NCBI RefSeq assembly: GCF_001570805.1
Contig: NZ_BCSJ01000017.1
Coordinates: 1 to 64,000 of the forward strand
Direction of reading: 5' to 3'
Source: Brevibacterium epidermidis NBRC 14811
Lineage (GTDB): Bacteria; Actinomycetota; Actinomycetes; Actinomycetales; Brevibacteriaceae
DNA: 64,000 nt
Both the position numbers and the translations under genes were made by a program. The notes beneath the pieces are model-generated. The model was given only the letters and a program-made list of their open reading frames with translations. It was not told where the DNA came from and ran no database searches. Shown one piece after another: positions 1 to 9,441 of the stretch (positions are counted from its first letter, which is position 1; each line of letters begins with the position of its first letter).

Positions 1-5
1 AGGGG

Positions 6-890
6 TCAGTTGGCTGCTGAGCGTTGAGCGGTGTCGACGACGTTCTTGAGCAGCAGGGCTCGGGTCATCGGACCAACGCCTCCCGGGTTCGGTGAGACCC
101 AGGACGCCACCTCGGCGACACCGGGATCCACATCGCCGACGATCTTCGACTTCCCCGTCTCCGGGTCCGTCTCACGCGAGACGCCCACGTCGAGGACGAT
201 CGCTCCGGGCTTGACCGCCTCGGGCTTCACGATGTGTGCCGCACCGGCGGCCGCAACGATGACATCGGCCTGAGCCAGCAGCTCATCGAGGTTCCGTGTG
301 CCGGTGTGCGTCAGCGTCACTGTCGCATTGTGCTCGCGCCGAGTCAGCAGCGCGCCGATGGACCGGCCCACGGTGACACCGCGGCCGATGACCACGACGT
401 GCTTGCCGTTGAGCTCGATGCCGTTGCGGTTCATCAGTTCGATGACACCGCGCGGAGTGCACGGAAGCGGAGTCGTGATCTCCGAATTGACGTTGAGCAC
501 GAGCCGTCCGAGGTTCGTCGGATGCAGACCATCGGCGTCCTTGGCCGGATCGATGGCCTCGAGGATCGTGTCCGTGTCGATATGGTCCGGAAGAGGAAGC
601 TGCACGATGTATCCGGTGCAGGCGTCATTGTTGTTGAGCTCGTCGATGACGGCCAACAGCTCATCCTGGCTCACCGACTCCGGAAGGTCATGGCGGATCG
701 AATGGATCCCGACCTCGGCGCAGTCACGGTGCTTGCCCGCGACGTACCACTTCGATCCGGGGTCCTCCCCCACCAGGACGGTGCCGAGGCCCGGGACGAC
801 CCCGGACTCCGCCAGGGTCGCCACTGCCTCGGTGAGTTCGGCTTTGATCTGCTTCGCGCAGGCTCTGCCGTCGAGGATCTGTGCACTCAT
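6..890 (-). CDS. folD: bifunctional methylenetetrahydrofolate dehydrogenase/cyclohydrolase FolD
   Basis: Interconverts 5,10-methylene-THF and 10-formyl-THF with NADP in the cytosol. The 294-residue product has the usual family length and the FolD pattern: substrate-site Tyr/Lys region near residues 50-55, a PLPxH segment, the GRGxxVGRS nucleotide loop and the C-terminal [10 protein letters not shown] signature. The start at 890 is chosen because MSAQILDG matches family N-termini and its ATG overlaps the glyA stop by one base (TGATG), so the two are translationally coupled. A longer open frame continues upstream but is antisense-type shadow sequence inside glyA. Together with glyA and the divergent purU it forms a one-carbon locus. 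Confidence 0.96.
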   Translation of the reverse strand: MSAQILDGRACAKQIKAELTEAVATLAESGVVPGLGTVLVGEDPGSKWYVAGKHRDCAEVGIHSIRHDLPESVSQDELLAVIDELNNNDACTGYIVQLPLPDHIDTDTILEAIDPAKDADGLHPTNLGRLVLNVNSEITTPLPCTPRGVIELMNRNGIELNGKHVVVIGRGVTVGRSIGALLTRREHNATVTLTHTGTRNLDELLAQADVIVAAAGAAHIVKPEAVKPGAIVLDVGVSRETDPETGKSKIVGDVDPGVAEVASWVSPNPGGVGPMTRALLLKNVVDTAQRSAAN

Positions 891-2164
891 CAGTACTGTT
901 CCAGACCTTCGTAGAGGGGGAATTCGTCGCTGAGCTTCTTCACGCGAGCCGCGAGCGCTTCCACGTCGGCGCCCGGCTTGAGCGCCTCGGCGATGACGTC
1001 GGCGACCACGGTGAATTCCTCGTCGCCGAATCCGCGGGTGGCCAGGGCCGGGGTGCCGATGCGCAGTCCGGAGGTGACCATCGGCGGGCGCGGGTCGAAG
1101 GGAACGGCATTGCGGTTGACGGTGATTCCGACATTGTGGAGGAGATCCTCGGCCTGCTGTCCGTCGAGGGCGGAATTGCGCAGGTCGACGAGGACGAGGT
1201 GGACATCGGTGCCGCCGGTGAGCACGGTGGCTCCGGCTTCGGCGACGTCGGAGGCCAGGAGGCGTTCGGCCAGGATCTGAGCACCGCGCACGGTGCGTTC
1301 CTGACGTTCCTTGAACTCGGCAGAGGCGGCGAGCTTGAAGGCCACGGCCTTCGCCGCGATGACGTGCATGAGCGGTCCGCCCTGCTGGCCGGGGAAGACT
1401 GCGGAGTTGAGCTTCTTCGCGTACTCCTCCTTGCCGAGGATGAAGCCGGAGCGAGGCCCGCCGATGGTCTTGTGGACCGTCGAGGACACGACATCGGCGA
1501 AGGGCACGGGGTTCGGGTGCAGGCCGGCGGCGACGAGTCCGGCGAAGTGGGCCATATCGACCCACAGCTTCGCACCGACCTCGTCCGAGATATCGCGGAA
1601 GGCCTGGAAGTCCAGCTGACGGGGGTAGGCCGACCAGCCGGCGACGATGACCTCGGGGCGGTGTTCGAGGGCCTTCTCGCGCACCTTGTCCATATCGATG
1701 CGGTAGGTGTCGGGGTCGACCTCATAGGAGGCGACATCGTAGAGGCGACCGGAGAAGTTGATCTTCATGCCGTGGGTGAGGTGACCGCCGTGGGCCAGGG
1801 ACAGACCGAGCATCTTGTCACCCTGACGAGCCAGGGCGTGCATGACTGCGGCGTTGGCCGAGGCGCCGGAATGAGGCTGGACGTTCGCGTAGTCGGCGCC
1901 GAAGAGGCTCTTGGCGCGGTCGATGGCGAGGTTCTCTGCCACGTCGACGTATTCGCAGCCGCCGTAGTAGCGCTTGCCGGGATAGCCCTCGGCGTACTTG
2001 TTCGTCAGCACCGACCCCTGTGCTTCCAGCACGGCGCGGGGGACGAAATTCTCCGAGGCGATCATCTCGAGCGTCGAACGCTGGCGACCCAGCTCGAGGT
2101 CGAGGACTTCCGCAATCTGCGGGTCGATGTCGGCAAGCGAAGCCTGCATCGAATTTTCGGTCAT
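890..2164 (-). CDS. glyA: serine hydroxymethyltransferase
   Basis: PLP enzyme converting serine plus THF to glycine plus methylene-THF. 424 residues. Visible hallmarks are the SENF motif near residue 37, the PHSGASAN loop near 97-104, DMAHFAGL near 203-210 and the PLP-lysine segment [13 protein letters not shown] with Lys232. It is the first gene of a glyA-folD operon, with a one-base overlap to folD, so its methylene-THF product feeds directly into the next enzyme. The 168-bp gap to purU carries divergent promoters; I see no THF or glycine riboswitch fold in it. Confidence 0.97.
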   Translation of the reverse strand: MTENSMQASLADIDPQIAEVLDLELGRQRSTLEMIASENFVPRAVLEAQGSVLTNKYAEGYPGKRYYGGCEYVDVAENLAIDRAKSLFGADYANVQPHSGASANAAVMHALARQGDKMLGLSLAHGGHLTHGMKINFSGRLYDVASYEVDPDTYRIDMDKVREKALEHRPEVIVAGWSAYPRQLDFQAFRDISDEVGAKLWVDMAHFAGLVAAGLHPNPVPFADVVSSTVHKTIGGPRSGFILGKEEYAKKLNSAVFPGQQGGPLMHVIAAKAVAFKLAASAEFKERQERTVRGAQILAERLLASDVAEAGATVLTGGTDVHLVLVDLRNSALDGQQAEDLLHNVGITVNRNAVPFDPRPPMVTSGLRIGTPALATRGFGDEEFTVVADVIAEALKPGADVEALAARVKKLSDEFPLYEGLEQY

Positions 2165-2319
2165 GAGTACTCTCCTGTGGCATCCGATGATGGGAGCGAG
2201 GCAGCACGCAGAATGCGGCCGTCACCCGCCACCATGCTAACAGCGACGCCGCCTGGCTCCGGGGCCGCGACCGCCATCCGGATGCCGACACCGGATGGGT
2301 GGAATCCGCAGCCACCGAT

Positions 2320-2332
2320 TAGGATCAAGACC
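2320..2332 (+). promoter_or_regulatory. probable leaderless promoter -10 of purU
   Basis: TAGGAT (2320-2325) matches the actinobacterial TANNNT -10 and ends seven bases before the purU ATG at 2333. There is no Shine-Dalgarno between them. This spacing is typical of leaderless mRNAs. The -35 region (about 2297-2302) is weak. Confidence 0.45.
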
Positions 2333-3184
2333 ATGAACTGCGAATGGATTCTGAGAGTCACCTGCCCCGATTCGACCGGCATCGTCCATGCCGTGACCGG
2401 AGTGCTCGCAGGGCTCGGCGGCAACATCACCGAATCGCAGCAGTTCTCCTCCCCCGATTCCCGTCAGTTCTTCCTGCGCCTGCAGTTCTCGACGTCCGAC
2501 CAGACCACGGTCCGGACCGTGGAGGACGCCCTCGCCGAGGTGGCTCCCCAGTTCGCGATGACCGTGAGCCTGCAGCCGGTGGAGAAGAAGACCCGCACCC
2601 TGATCATGGTGTCCAAGGCCGCGCACTGCCTCAACACTCTGCTGTTCCGGCATTCGGCCGGTCAGCTGCCCATCGACATCGTCGGCATCGCCGGCAACCA
2701 CGACGATCTGCGTCCGCTCTCCGAATTCCACGGACACGATTTCCACCATATTCCGATCACCAAGGACACGAAGGCCGAAGCCGAGGCGAGACTCTCCGCT
2801 CTCGTCGATGAGCTCGATGTCGAACTCATCGTCTTGGCCCGGTACATGCAGATCCTCTCCCCCGAACTCTGCGACCGCCTCGAAGGTCGGGTCATCAACA
2901 TCCACCATTCGTTCCTGCCGAGCTTCAAGGGCGCGAAGCCCTACCACCAGGCGCACGCGCGGGGCGTGAAGATCATCGGCGCGACCGCGCACTATGTCAC
3001 CAGCGACCTCGACGAGGGGCCGATCATCGAACAGGATGTCGCTCGCGTCGATCACAATCAGGCGATCGCCGACTTCGTCCGACAGGGCCAGGACGTCGAA
3101 GCGGCCGTGCTCGCCCGGGCCGTTGCCTGGCATGCGGAGGGCCGGGTCCTTATGGACGGCCACCGCACGGTCGTCTTCGACTGA
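2333..3184 (+). CDS. purU: formyltetrahydrofolate deformylase
   Basis: Hydrolyses 10-formyl-THF to formate and THF, balancing one-carbon pools and supplying formate for purine synthesis. The 283-residue protein has an N-terminal ACT domain (about 1-80, starting CPDSTGIVHAVTG) and a C-terminal formyltransferase-like domain with the family triad visible as Asn189, His191 (INIHHSFLPSF) and Asp227 (SDLDEGPI). Start ATG 2333 begins exactly at the ACT domain; upstream in-frame sequence is antisense to glyA. It is divergent from glyA-folD, which make its substrate, so the three genes form one metabolic locus. A strong hairpin follows the stop. Confidence 0.95.
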   Translation: MNCEWILRVTCPDSTGIVHAVTGVLAGLGGNITESQQFSSPDSRQFFLRLQFSTSDQTTVRTVEDALAEVAPQFAMTVSLQPVEKKTRTLIMVSKAAHCLNTLLFRHSAGQLPIDIVGIAGNHDDLRPLSEFHGHDFHHIPITKDTKAEAEARLSALVDELDVELIVLARYMQILSPELCDRLEGRVINIHHSFLPSFKGAKPYHQAHARGVKIIGATAHYVTSDLDEGPIIEQDVARVDHNQAIADFVRQGQDVEAAVLARAVAWHAEGRVLMDGHRTVVFD

Positions 3185-3196
3185 ACCACCACCTCA

Positions 3197-3230
3197 CCGA
3201 GGCGGCCTACCGAACGGTGGGCCGCCTCGG
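3197..3230 (+). terminator. terminator hairpin after purU
   Basis: Eleven perfect base pairs (3197-3207 with 3220-3230, CCGAGGCGGCC/GGCCGCCTCGG), extending inward by four more pairs including one G-U, with loop GAAC. It lies 13 bases after the purU stop. There is no strong T-tract, as is common in high-GC genomes. Confidence 0.75.
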
Positions 3231-3309
3231 CGATGGTCGGGGCTCGCATCACCGTGTGATGCAGTTCTGACACAACATCCGATTTTCCGTATCCCCGGAC
3301 CAAAGGCTG

Positions 3310-3324
3310 GGTTAGCCTCAAAGC
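3310..3324 (+). promoter_or_regulatory. probable leaderless promoter -10 of the four-gene operon
   Basis: TAGCCT at 3313-3318 fits TANNNT and ends six bases before the ATG at 3325, with no ribosome binding site between. The surrounding GGTTAGCCT also equals the core half of the DtxR/IdeR iron box consensus, but the second half-site is poor, so iron control is only a weak possibility. Confidence 0.4.
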
Positions 3325-4947
3325 ATGAGAGAGACCCACTTCACACCGGAAGCCGAGCTCCGACGTCTGCCGATCCCCCGCGGACCCGTGAATCTGGCCC
3401 GTCAGGCCGTGTTGCGTCTGGCGAACGTCGGGCTCACCGCCGCCTACGGCGCCTACCGGGCACACCCCGCGATCTGGCGTTTCACTGCCCGCCACTACAG
3501 CCCGAGACTCGAACCCTTCGCGAAGCTCAATGCGTGGATGATCTGCCAGCAGGCTTCCCTCGATGTGCCTGCGTATCAGGACTATCTGGCGCGCTCCGGA
3601 TTCGAATTCCGGTGGTGGGATCTCGAGGCCTATACGCCGACGTCGAAGGACGAGTTCGTTCGCCGCTACAGCGAGGAGCATCGCTGCTGGGACGGTCGGA
3701 TCGACCGCATCGGCACCGTCGTCGACGAGTCCTCGGGATCCTCGGGCACCCCGTTCAACTGGATGCGGTCGAAGAAGGAACTCGACACCGTCCATAAGAA
3801 CGTCGCCGGCTATGTCACGATGCTCTTCGACCACAAGGACCTGTTCTGCATCAACGCCTTCTCGATGGGGGCCTGGGCAACGGGAACGAATACGGGACTG
3901 GCCATGGCCAAAGTGGCGATGGTGAAGAACACGGGCCCGGATCTCGAGAAGATCCTCGACACGATGGAGCACTTCGGACCGAATCACACGTACCTCATCA
4001 GCGCCTATCCCCCATTCCTCAAACATCTCGTCGACCGGATGGACTCCGAACCGGAGAAGTGGGCCGACTTCCGACTCAACGGGTTCGTCGGCGGAGAGGC
4101 GATGACCGAAGGTCTGCGCGACTACCTCGAGGTGCGTTTCGACCGTGTGTACTCCGGGTACGGCGCCAGCGACCTGACGATCGGGATGGCCGGCGAATCC
4201 GATCTCTCGGTCGTCATCCGCCGGGCGCTGGCCCATGATCTGGACTTCCGTGCCGATGTCCTCGGTCCTGACGAGTCGCGTGTGCCGATGGTCTTCCAGT
4301 ACAACCCCTTGGAGACCTTTCTGGAGACCACCGACGACGGTGAACTGGTTGCCACGATCAACTCGTCTGCGGTGATGAGTCCGCGGTTGCGCTACAACAT
4401 CGGCGACGAGGCCGCTCTCATCGACTTCCCCACCATGGTCGCGCTCACTCGCCGCCATCCGGATCTGGCGCGAGCATGTTCAGAGGCGTTTGCCGGAAAC
4501 GGGATGAAGCTGCCTTTCGTGCTGCTGTTCGGACGCGCGGATTCGACGATCTCGTATATGGGAGCCAATATCTATCCCCTCGACATCGAGAACGGGCTCT
4601 ACCGAGACAATCCCCAGGCCCACCTCATCGAATCCTTCCGCATCGAACTGCGCGAGATCGCCGGTCATGAACAGCGCCCGGCCCTGCACATCCAGCTGCG
4701 GGAAGAGGCCCCGACCATGGACGATGCCTCACGGCAGGAGTTGGCCGAGACGATCCAGGCGGGGGTGCTCGGGCACCTGGCGTCGGTGTCGAGGGACTTC
4801 GCGCAGAGTCTGGAGGAGGACCCTACCACCGCGGAGATCCACGTCGAGATCCACGACCACGCCACCGGGCCGTTCGAAACTGCAACTAAAAAGATCAAGA
4901 ACGTCTACGTTCAGAGAACCCAGGAGGGTGACGATGCGATCGAATGA
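3325..4947 (+). CDS. PaaK-like adenylate-forming enzyme (acyl-CoA ligase family)
   Basis: 540-residue member of the phenylacetate-CoA-ligase-like branch of the adenylating enzymes. Seen: phosphate-binding loop DESSGSSGTPF (residues 134-144), acid-binding YGASD, a GRADSTISYMGANIYP hinge-type segment, and a C-terminal TKKIKNVYV that can supply the adenylation lysine. The family activates a carboxylic acid with ATP; the acid and acceptor here are unknown. It carries a roughly 100-residue N-terminal extension before the loop. It heads a four-gene operon: its end overlaps the next gene by 14 bases, and the following two junctions overlap by four. No acyl carrier protein, condensation domain or phenylacetate catabolic gene is adjacent, so simple phenylacetate degradation is unlikely. 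Confidence 0.8.
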   Translation: MRETHFTPEAELRRLPIPRGPVNLARQAVLRLANVGLTAAYGAYRAHPAIWRFTARHYSPRLEPFAKLNAWMICQQASLDVPAYQDYLARSGFEFRWWDLEAYTPTSKDEFVRRYSEEHRCWDGRIDRIGTVVDESSGSSGTPFNWMRSKKELDTVHKNVAGYVTMLFDHKDLFCINAFSMGAWATGTNTGLAMAKVAMVKNTGPDLEKILDTMEHFGPNHTYLISAYPPFLKHLVDRMDSEPEKWADFRLNGFVGGEAMTEGLRDYLEVRFDRVYSGYGASDLTIGMAGESDLSVVIRRALAHDLDFRADVLGPDESRVPMVFQYNPLETFLETTDDGELVATINSSAVMSPRLRYNIGDEAALIDFPTMVALTRRHPDLARACSEAFAGNGMKLPFVLLFGRADSTISYMGANIYPLDIENGLYRDNPQAHLIESFRIELREIAGHEQRPALHIQLREEAPTMDDASRQELAETIQAGVLGHLASVSRDFAQSLEEDPTTAEIHVEIHDHATGPFETATKKIKNVYVQRTQEGDDAIE

Positions 4948-5356
4948 TTTCTCCCAGGCTCCGCCCCAGGCCCGAGGCGAGGTGTTCTTCCTCGGCGCGA
5001 ACCGCTACCGCAACCCGCTGGCGATGGTCGGCCAGCTGCGACGGTGGCCACGAGTGGCCAAAGGGCTGAAGGCCTCAGCCGGATACCTGTGGCACCGCAG
5101 CTACTATGAGTTCCCCGACCGGATCGGGCTGATGGTCGCTTTCGCCACCTATGACGACCTTCTGGCCTATGCGCGCACCCCCGAGCACCGGGAGATCATG
5201 AAGTGGCTGGTCGGCGGCGGCAAGGACTCTCCGGCCCGAGGCGGCTTCATCCGGATCCTCACGGCCGAGGAATGGGGATACACGAATGGAGAGTACCGGG
5301 CCGAGGACGGCCGATTGGGCATGATCGACGAATTCACGAAGCTCAGCTCCGAATGA
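4934..5356 (+). CDS. small protein, possibly dimeric alpha/beta-barrel (monooxygenase-like) fold
   Basis: 140 residues, start ATG 4934 preceded by a strong AGGAGG at 4922-4927. It begins inside the end of the ligase gene (14-base overlap) and its stop overlaps the next start (ATGA), so it belongs to a coupled operon. The sequence has an N-terminal beta strand (VFFLGANRYRNP), basic amphipathic helix segments (LRRWPRVAKGLK), a central strand (IGLMVAFATYDDLLAYARTPEH) and an EHREIMKWL helix. That layout resembles ferredoxin-like/ABM proteins of about 100-140 residues. No catalytic motif is recognised and the fold assignment is inference. Confidence 0.65.
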   Translation: MRSNDFSQAPPQARGEVFFLGANRYRNPLAMVGQLRRWPRVAKGLKASAGYLWHRSYYEFPDRIGLMVAFATYDDLLAYARTPEHREIMKWLVGGGKDSPARGGFIRILTAEEWGYTNGEYRAEDGRLGMIDEFTKLSSE

Positions 5357-6519
5357 GACCGCGGCGGGTGAGCTCCCGGGCCGATCTCGCTGAGTTCATC
5401 GACCTGGACCCACGCCTGGCGCGAGCGCGCGGCGAGGAGGACCATTATGTTCCTCTCTTCGCCGCCGATATCCGCGACTGGTTCGCCGGCCGAGGATGGT
5501 TCGACGAACCCGTCGAGCTGTGGCTGTTCGACACCGATCAGGGAGAAGCGGCGGCCAGAGTCATGTGCCACCGGTCAGCGGCCTTGGCCGCGGAATTGGA
5601 CTCCGCTCACGCTTCTGCTCCGCCTCTGTTCTTCGGCGCCGCAGAAGCCGTGGACGCAGAAGCGCTCAAAGAGCTAATTGCATTCCTCGTCGAACGGGCC
5701 GAGCAGGTGGGAGCCTCACGGATCTTCGGCCCGGTCTCGCCTCTGCCGAACGTCACCGGCGGTCTGCTCACCGACGGCGTCGATCGTCCCGGCTTCTTCG
5801 ACACCGCGTGGAATCCCGCCTTCTTTTGGCCAGCATTCGCCGAGGCGGGGTTCGACGCCTGGGGTCCCGCACACACGTGGGAAGTGCCCGTCGGGTCCAT
5901 TCCTGCAGACCGAGCCACCACGGTCACCGCCGCCGAATGGCATCGCCTGGGCCTGCGTCGCCGTCATGTCTCTCGAATCGGTCTCCGTCGCTTCGCCGAC
6001 CGGCTGCTGCCGACGCTCAACGCGGCTTTCTCCTCTCTGCCCTATTACACAGACATCTCCCCCGCGCAGCTGCGCTCACAGATGCAGGGCCTGTCCGCCC
6101 TGATGGATCCGGATCTCATCATCGATATCGCCGGTGCGCATGATCCCGACGACGCCCCGCCTCGGTGCTTCGCACTCGTCATCCCCGACCCAGTGCCGAT
6201 TCTGCGCCGCCACGGCGGCCACCTCGGTGTTCGCACCGTTCTCGATCTGCTCCGGCACCGCCGCACGCTGCGAGACGCCGTGCTCATCATCCAGGGCACC
6301 GACCCCCGCCATCAGGGAACGGGCCTGCTCAGCCTCGCCATCCGCGAGCTCAACTCCGCGCTGGTCGCCAACGGATATCGACGGCTGCGGGTCACATTCA
6401 TCGCCGAGGACAATCCCGCCTCGGCGGCGGTCTTCGCCCGTTCCGGCGGCAGCGAGATGCACCGGCTCGTGTTCGTCGACCGCAAGCTGCCGCCGTCCTC
6501 ACCCAAGGAGCACCATTGA
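5353..6519 (+). CDS. GNAT-family N-acetyltransferase (YghO-like, large form)
   Basis: 388 residues. Residues about 130-185 carry FGPVSPLPNVTGG, GVDRPGF and a WNPAFFWPAFAEAGF stretch, the layout typical of large GNAT relatives such as YghO (GP..N..GLL..G.D.P....YNPPYY...E..GF). The C-terminal third holds the acetyl-CoA pyrophosphate loop DPRHQGTGLLSLAI followed by a helix and IAEDNPASAAVFARSGG, the classic GNAT end. Start ATG 5353 overlaps the preceding stop (ATGA). Acceptor substrate unknown; the operon context suggests it modifies the product of the ligase or of the nitroreductase-like partner. Confidence 0.75.
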   Translation: MRPRRVSSRADLAEFIDLDPRLARARGEEDHYVPLFAADIRDWFAGRGWFDEPVELWLFDTDQGEAAARVMCHRSAALAAELDSAHASAPPLFFGAAEAVDAEALKELIAFLVERAEQVGASRIFGPVSPLPNVTGGLLTDGVDRPGFFDTAWNPAFFWPAFAEAGFDAWGPAHTWEVPVGSIPADRATTVTAAEWHRLGLRRRHVSRIGLRRFADRLLPTLNAAFSSLPYYTDISPAQLRSQMQGLSALMDPDLIIDIAGAHDPDDAPPRCFALVIPDPVPILRRHGGHLGVRTVLDLLRHRRTLRDAVLIIQGTDPRHQGTGLLSLAIRELNSALVANGYRRLRVTFIAEDNPASAAVFARSGGSEMHRLVFVDRKLPPSSPKEHH

Positions 6520-7670
6520 CACTGACCCCGGCTCTCATCGAGTCGCTCCTCACCGAAGCCGCCTCCGCTCCATCGGCCCACAACACGCAGCCGTGGGTCC
6601 CCGAAATCACAGACTGCACGGCCGAGGTCGCGCAGGTGCGGGTCGGCGTCGACCCCGCTCGCCTGCTGCCGCACGGGGACCCGCGCAGTGAGGACCTTCA
6701 CCTGGGCATGGGCTGCTGGGTGGAGTCGCTGATGATCGCCGCCGCCGAGGCGGGGGTGCGCACCGAATCGGTCACCGTTCGAGGACGCGGTCCCACCTTG
6801 GACATCCGGCTGCGCCTGACCGCCACGGAATCCATGGCATCCGTGGAATCCACGGCGGGCCCCACCCGGGTGGAATCGGCGTTGACGGACGGGAGCGCAT
6901 GGCCGAGGTTCGGGGTGGCCGATCTGCACCATCGGCAGGTCGACCGCGGCCCCTTGAAGCGGTCGGACCCCCGATTCGCCGAGGCCACTGAAATCTGCCG
7001 CAACGCCATGGCCGAGACAGCGGTCCGCCTCGTGGAAGTCCCCGACGATGCCTGGCGCGGATGGCTGCGTCGTGCCGCACTGCATTCCTATGGCAACCGA
7101 TCGGTGTTCACCGAGACTCTGCGCTGGCTGCGCTTCGACACCGACGACCCGGCTTACGATCAGGACGGACTCACCGCCGAGTGTCTGCGCATCCCCGCGC
7201 TCGGTGCTCGAGCAGCGGCAGCTCTCGATCGCCCATGGCTGCATTCCTGGATCACCGGCCTGGCATCGGCGAGCCTCGCACCGGTGGCTTTGGCAAGAGC
7301 TGCGATAAGCAAGTACGCGAGCTCAGGTCGAGGTTCACGAATTGCGGTGCTTCCGCGTACGAAGCGAAGTCATCCTCATCATCTGGTCCTTGCCGTCCCC
7401 GATCAGCCGGCGCTGACAGCCGCGGATGAGGTAGAGATAGGACGGGTCTTACTTCGGACCTGGCTGACGTTCGACCGGCACGGGCTGCGCGTCGATGTCC
7501 ATTCGGAACTCAAGGACAGCCCGACCGTCCGAGACGAAGTGGCGACCTTCCTCCGTGGTCGAGCACGGGGCCACACCGACTGTCAGGAGTTCGACCGTCC
7601 GATCGCCGCATTCACCGTCGGATCCTCCACGACTCCGGTCCCCCGAGCACCGCGATTGTCACCGTTCTAG
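6516..7670 (+). CDS. Acg/nitroreductase-family flavoprotein-like protein
   Basis: 384 residues. The N-terminus has SAPSAHNTQPW (about residues 14-24), the hallmark flavin-site segment of Acg-type nitroreductase relatives, followed by DLHLGMGCWVESLMIAAAEAG, also typical. The start is TTG 6516: it follows AAGGAG (6505-6510) at five bases and overlaps the GNAT stop as TTGA. Upstream in-frame codons lie within the GNAT gene. Acg proteins bind or sequester FMN and may lack classical nitroreductase activity; whether this one is catalytic cannot be told. It is the last gene of the operon; no convincing terminator follows before putP. Confidence 0.72.
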   Translation: MTLTPALIESLLTEAASAPSAHNTQPWVPEITDCTAEVAQVRVGVDPARLLPHGDPRSEDLHLGMGCWVESLMIAAAEAGVRTESVTVRGRGPTLDIRLRLTATESMASVESTAGPTRVESALTDGSAWPRFGVADLHHRQVDRGPLKRSDPRFAEATEICRNAMAETAVRLVEVPDDAWRGWLRRAALHSYGNRSVFTETLRWLRFDTDDPAYDQDGLTAECLRIPALGARAAAALDRPWLHSWITGLASASLAPVALARAAISKYASSGRGSRIAVLPRTKRSHPHHLVLAVPDQPALTAADEVEIGRVLLRTWLTFDRHGLRVDVHSELKDSPTVRDEVATFLRGRARGHTDCQEFDRPIAAFTVGSSTTPVPRAPRLSPF

Positions 7671-7789
7671 CTCTTCCGTCGGCGACGACCCGCGGTGTAT
7701 TCTCACGGCAGATAGGCGCTCAGGGAATTCACACCTTCGACCTCTTGTGCTGTAAGGTCGGCTCGGCCTATCAAAGGAGCTGAGCTCAG

Positions 7790-9310
7790 ATGACGGAAAC
7801 CACTTTCCGCACGATTGCGATCGTCCTCTACTTCATCGGCATGCTGGCCATCGGCTGGTTCGCCTATCGTAAGACGAAGAACAACCTCGACGACTACATG
7901 CTCGCGGGACGTGGACTCCGGCCCAGCGTTGCGGCATTGAGCGCCGGCGCATCGGACATGTCCGGCTGGCTGCTGATGGGTCTGCCCGGCGCCATCTACG
8001 TCTCCGGTCTCATCGAAGCCTGGATCGCCATCGGCCTGACGATCGGCGCGTGGATCAACTGGAAGATCGTCGCTCCTCGACTGCGTGCGTTCACGGAGAA
8101 GGCCGGCGATTCGATCACGATCCCCAGCTTCTTCGAACAGCGGCTGAAGGATCGGACCCGTCTGCTGCGCATCGTCTGCGGCATCATCATCCTCGTCTTC
8201 TTCACCTTCTACGTCTCTTCGGGAATGGTGGCTGCCGGCAAATTCTTCGAGTCGAGCTTCGGGTTCAACTACCTCGGCGGAATGCTCCTCGTCGCCGCGA
8301 TCACGATGATCTACACCCTCTTCGGCGGCTTCCTCGGTGCGACCCTCACCGACGTCGCCCAGGGACTGCTGATGTTCGCCGCACTTGTGGCCGTGCCGAT
8401 CGTCGCCGTCATCAACGCCGGCGGACCGTCGACCGTGATCAACAATGTCTCGGAGATCGACCCCGGACTGCTCAACCTCTTCGGCTCTGAGGGCTTCTGG
8501 ACCTTCGCGACCATCACTTCCGTCGTCTCCGCCCTGGCCTGGGGTCTCGGCTACTTCGGACAGCCGCACATCATCGTGCGCTTCATGGCTCTGCGCACTC
8601 CTGCCGACGCCACCGTCGCCCGACGCATCGGAGTCGGCTGGATGGCGATCTCTGCTCTCGGCGCCGTCGCCACCGCCATCGTCGGCATCTCCTACTTCTC
8701 GCAGCACGCGGACATGGAGCCCGCCGACGCGGAAACCGTCTTCCTCGACCTCGCACAGATCCTCTTCCACCCGTTCATCGCCGGCCTCGTGCTGGCCGCG
8801 GTGCTGGCTGCGATCATGTCGACGATCTCCTCGCAGCTCGTCGTCACCTCGTCGGCTCTCATCGAGGACCTGTTCAAGATCGTCGCCCTGCGTGCCGGAT
8901 CCACGCGCACACTGCAGGACAAGACCTATGTGCTGCTCGGCCGCCTCGGCGTGCTCGTCGTCGCCATCATCGCGGTAGTGCTCGCCATTTCGCCGTCGAA
9001 CAGCATCCTCGATCTCGTCGCCTTCGCATGGGCAGGCTTCGGTGCCTCGTTCGGACCGATCGTTCTGCTCACGCTGTTCTGGAAGCGTCTGAGCAACTGG
9101 GGTGCCCTGTTCGGTCTGCTCTCCGGTGCGGTCGTGGCCTTCGTCTGGGGCCAGGTGAGCACCCCGATGACGGACGCGATCTACGAGATCATTCCCGGCT
9201 TCGCAGTCAACCTCATCGTCGCCGTCGTCGTCAGCCGCTTCACGTACAAGCACGATGAGGCCTCTGACGTCGAGTTCGATGAATCGGTGGCACTCTCCCG
9301 AGTGAAGTGA
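7790..9310 (+). CDS. putP: sodium/proline symporter PutP
   Basis: 506-residue solute:sodium symporter with about 13 hydrophobic segments. The signature LDDYMLAGRGLRPSVAALSAGASDMSGWLLMG is split across TM1-2 and carries the Na+/proline site residues expected of PutP; GWINWKIVAPRLR-like and YFGQPHIIVRFMA segments also match PutP rather than pantothenate or glucose paralogues. ATG 7790 is preceded by AAAGGAG (7773-7779). It imports proline for nutrition or osmoprotection. A perfect 13-bp hairpin terminator follows. It converges on rplQ. Confidence 0.92.
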   Translation: MTETTFRTIAIVLYFIGMLAIGWFAYRKTKNNLDDYMLAGRGLRPSVAALSAGASDMSGWLLMGLPGAIYVSGLIEAWIAIGLTIGAWINWKIVAPRLRAFTEKAGDSITIPSFFEQRLKDRTRLLRIVCGIIILVFFTFYVSSGMVAAGKFFESSFGFNYLGGMLLVAAITMIYTLFGGFLGATLTDVAQGLLMFAALVAVPIVAVINAGGPSTVINNVSEIDPGLLNLFGSEGFWTFATITSVVSALAWGLGYFGQPHIIVRFMALRTPADATVARRIGVGWMAISALGAVATAIVGISYFSQHADMEPADAETVFLDLAQILFHPFIAGLVLAAVLAAIMSTISSQLVVTSSALIEDLFKIVALRAGSTRTLQDKTYVLLGRLGVLVVAIIAVVLAISPSNSILDLVAFAWAGFGASFGPIVLLTLFWKRLSNWGALFGLLSGAVVAFVWGQVSTPMTDAIYEIIPGFAVNLIVAVVVSRFTYKHDEASDVEFDESVALSRVK

Positions 9311-9348
9311 GAGGCAAGGCGTGAAATAGCCGCCAGCGCAAGCTGAAC

Positions 9349-9380
9349 GAAGGCCGGGGCATGACAGTGCCCCGGCCTTC
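9349..9380 (+). terminator. putP terminator
   Basis: 13-bp perfect stem (GAAGGCCGGGGCA paired with 9368-9380), loop TGACAG, starting 38 bases after the putP stop. Confidence 0.85.
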
Positions 9381-9403
9381 TTCGCGTTCCGGCCCCGTAG
9401 TAA

Positions 9404-9432
9404 CCACATTTCGTCCCAAGCATCAGGTTTCG
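9404..9432 (+). repeat. 28-29 nt repeat, copy A
   Basis: CCACATTTCGTCCCA followed by AGCATCAGGTTTCG. It is a direct near-repeat of copy B at 9444-9471 (CCACATTTCGTTCCA, TTCATCAGTTTCG). Confidence 0.75.
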
Positions 9433-9441
9433 TACGCTAAC

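Noticed and set aside
1818..2315. 165-residue minus-strand frame at the glyA 5' end
   Set aside because: Alternative frame of glyA; no start support and no protein features.
2165..2332. THF or glycine riboswitch upstream of glyA
   Set aside because: No conserved aptamer core or expression platform could be found by eye in the 168-base gap.
3302..3324. Possible DtxR/IdeR iron box before the ligase operon
   Set aside because: GGTTAGCCT matches one half of the consensus, but the other half-site fails at most positions, and a leaderless -10 explains the sequence better.
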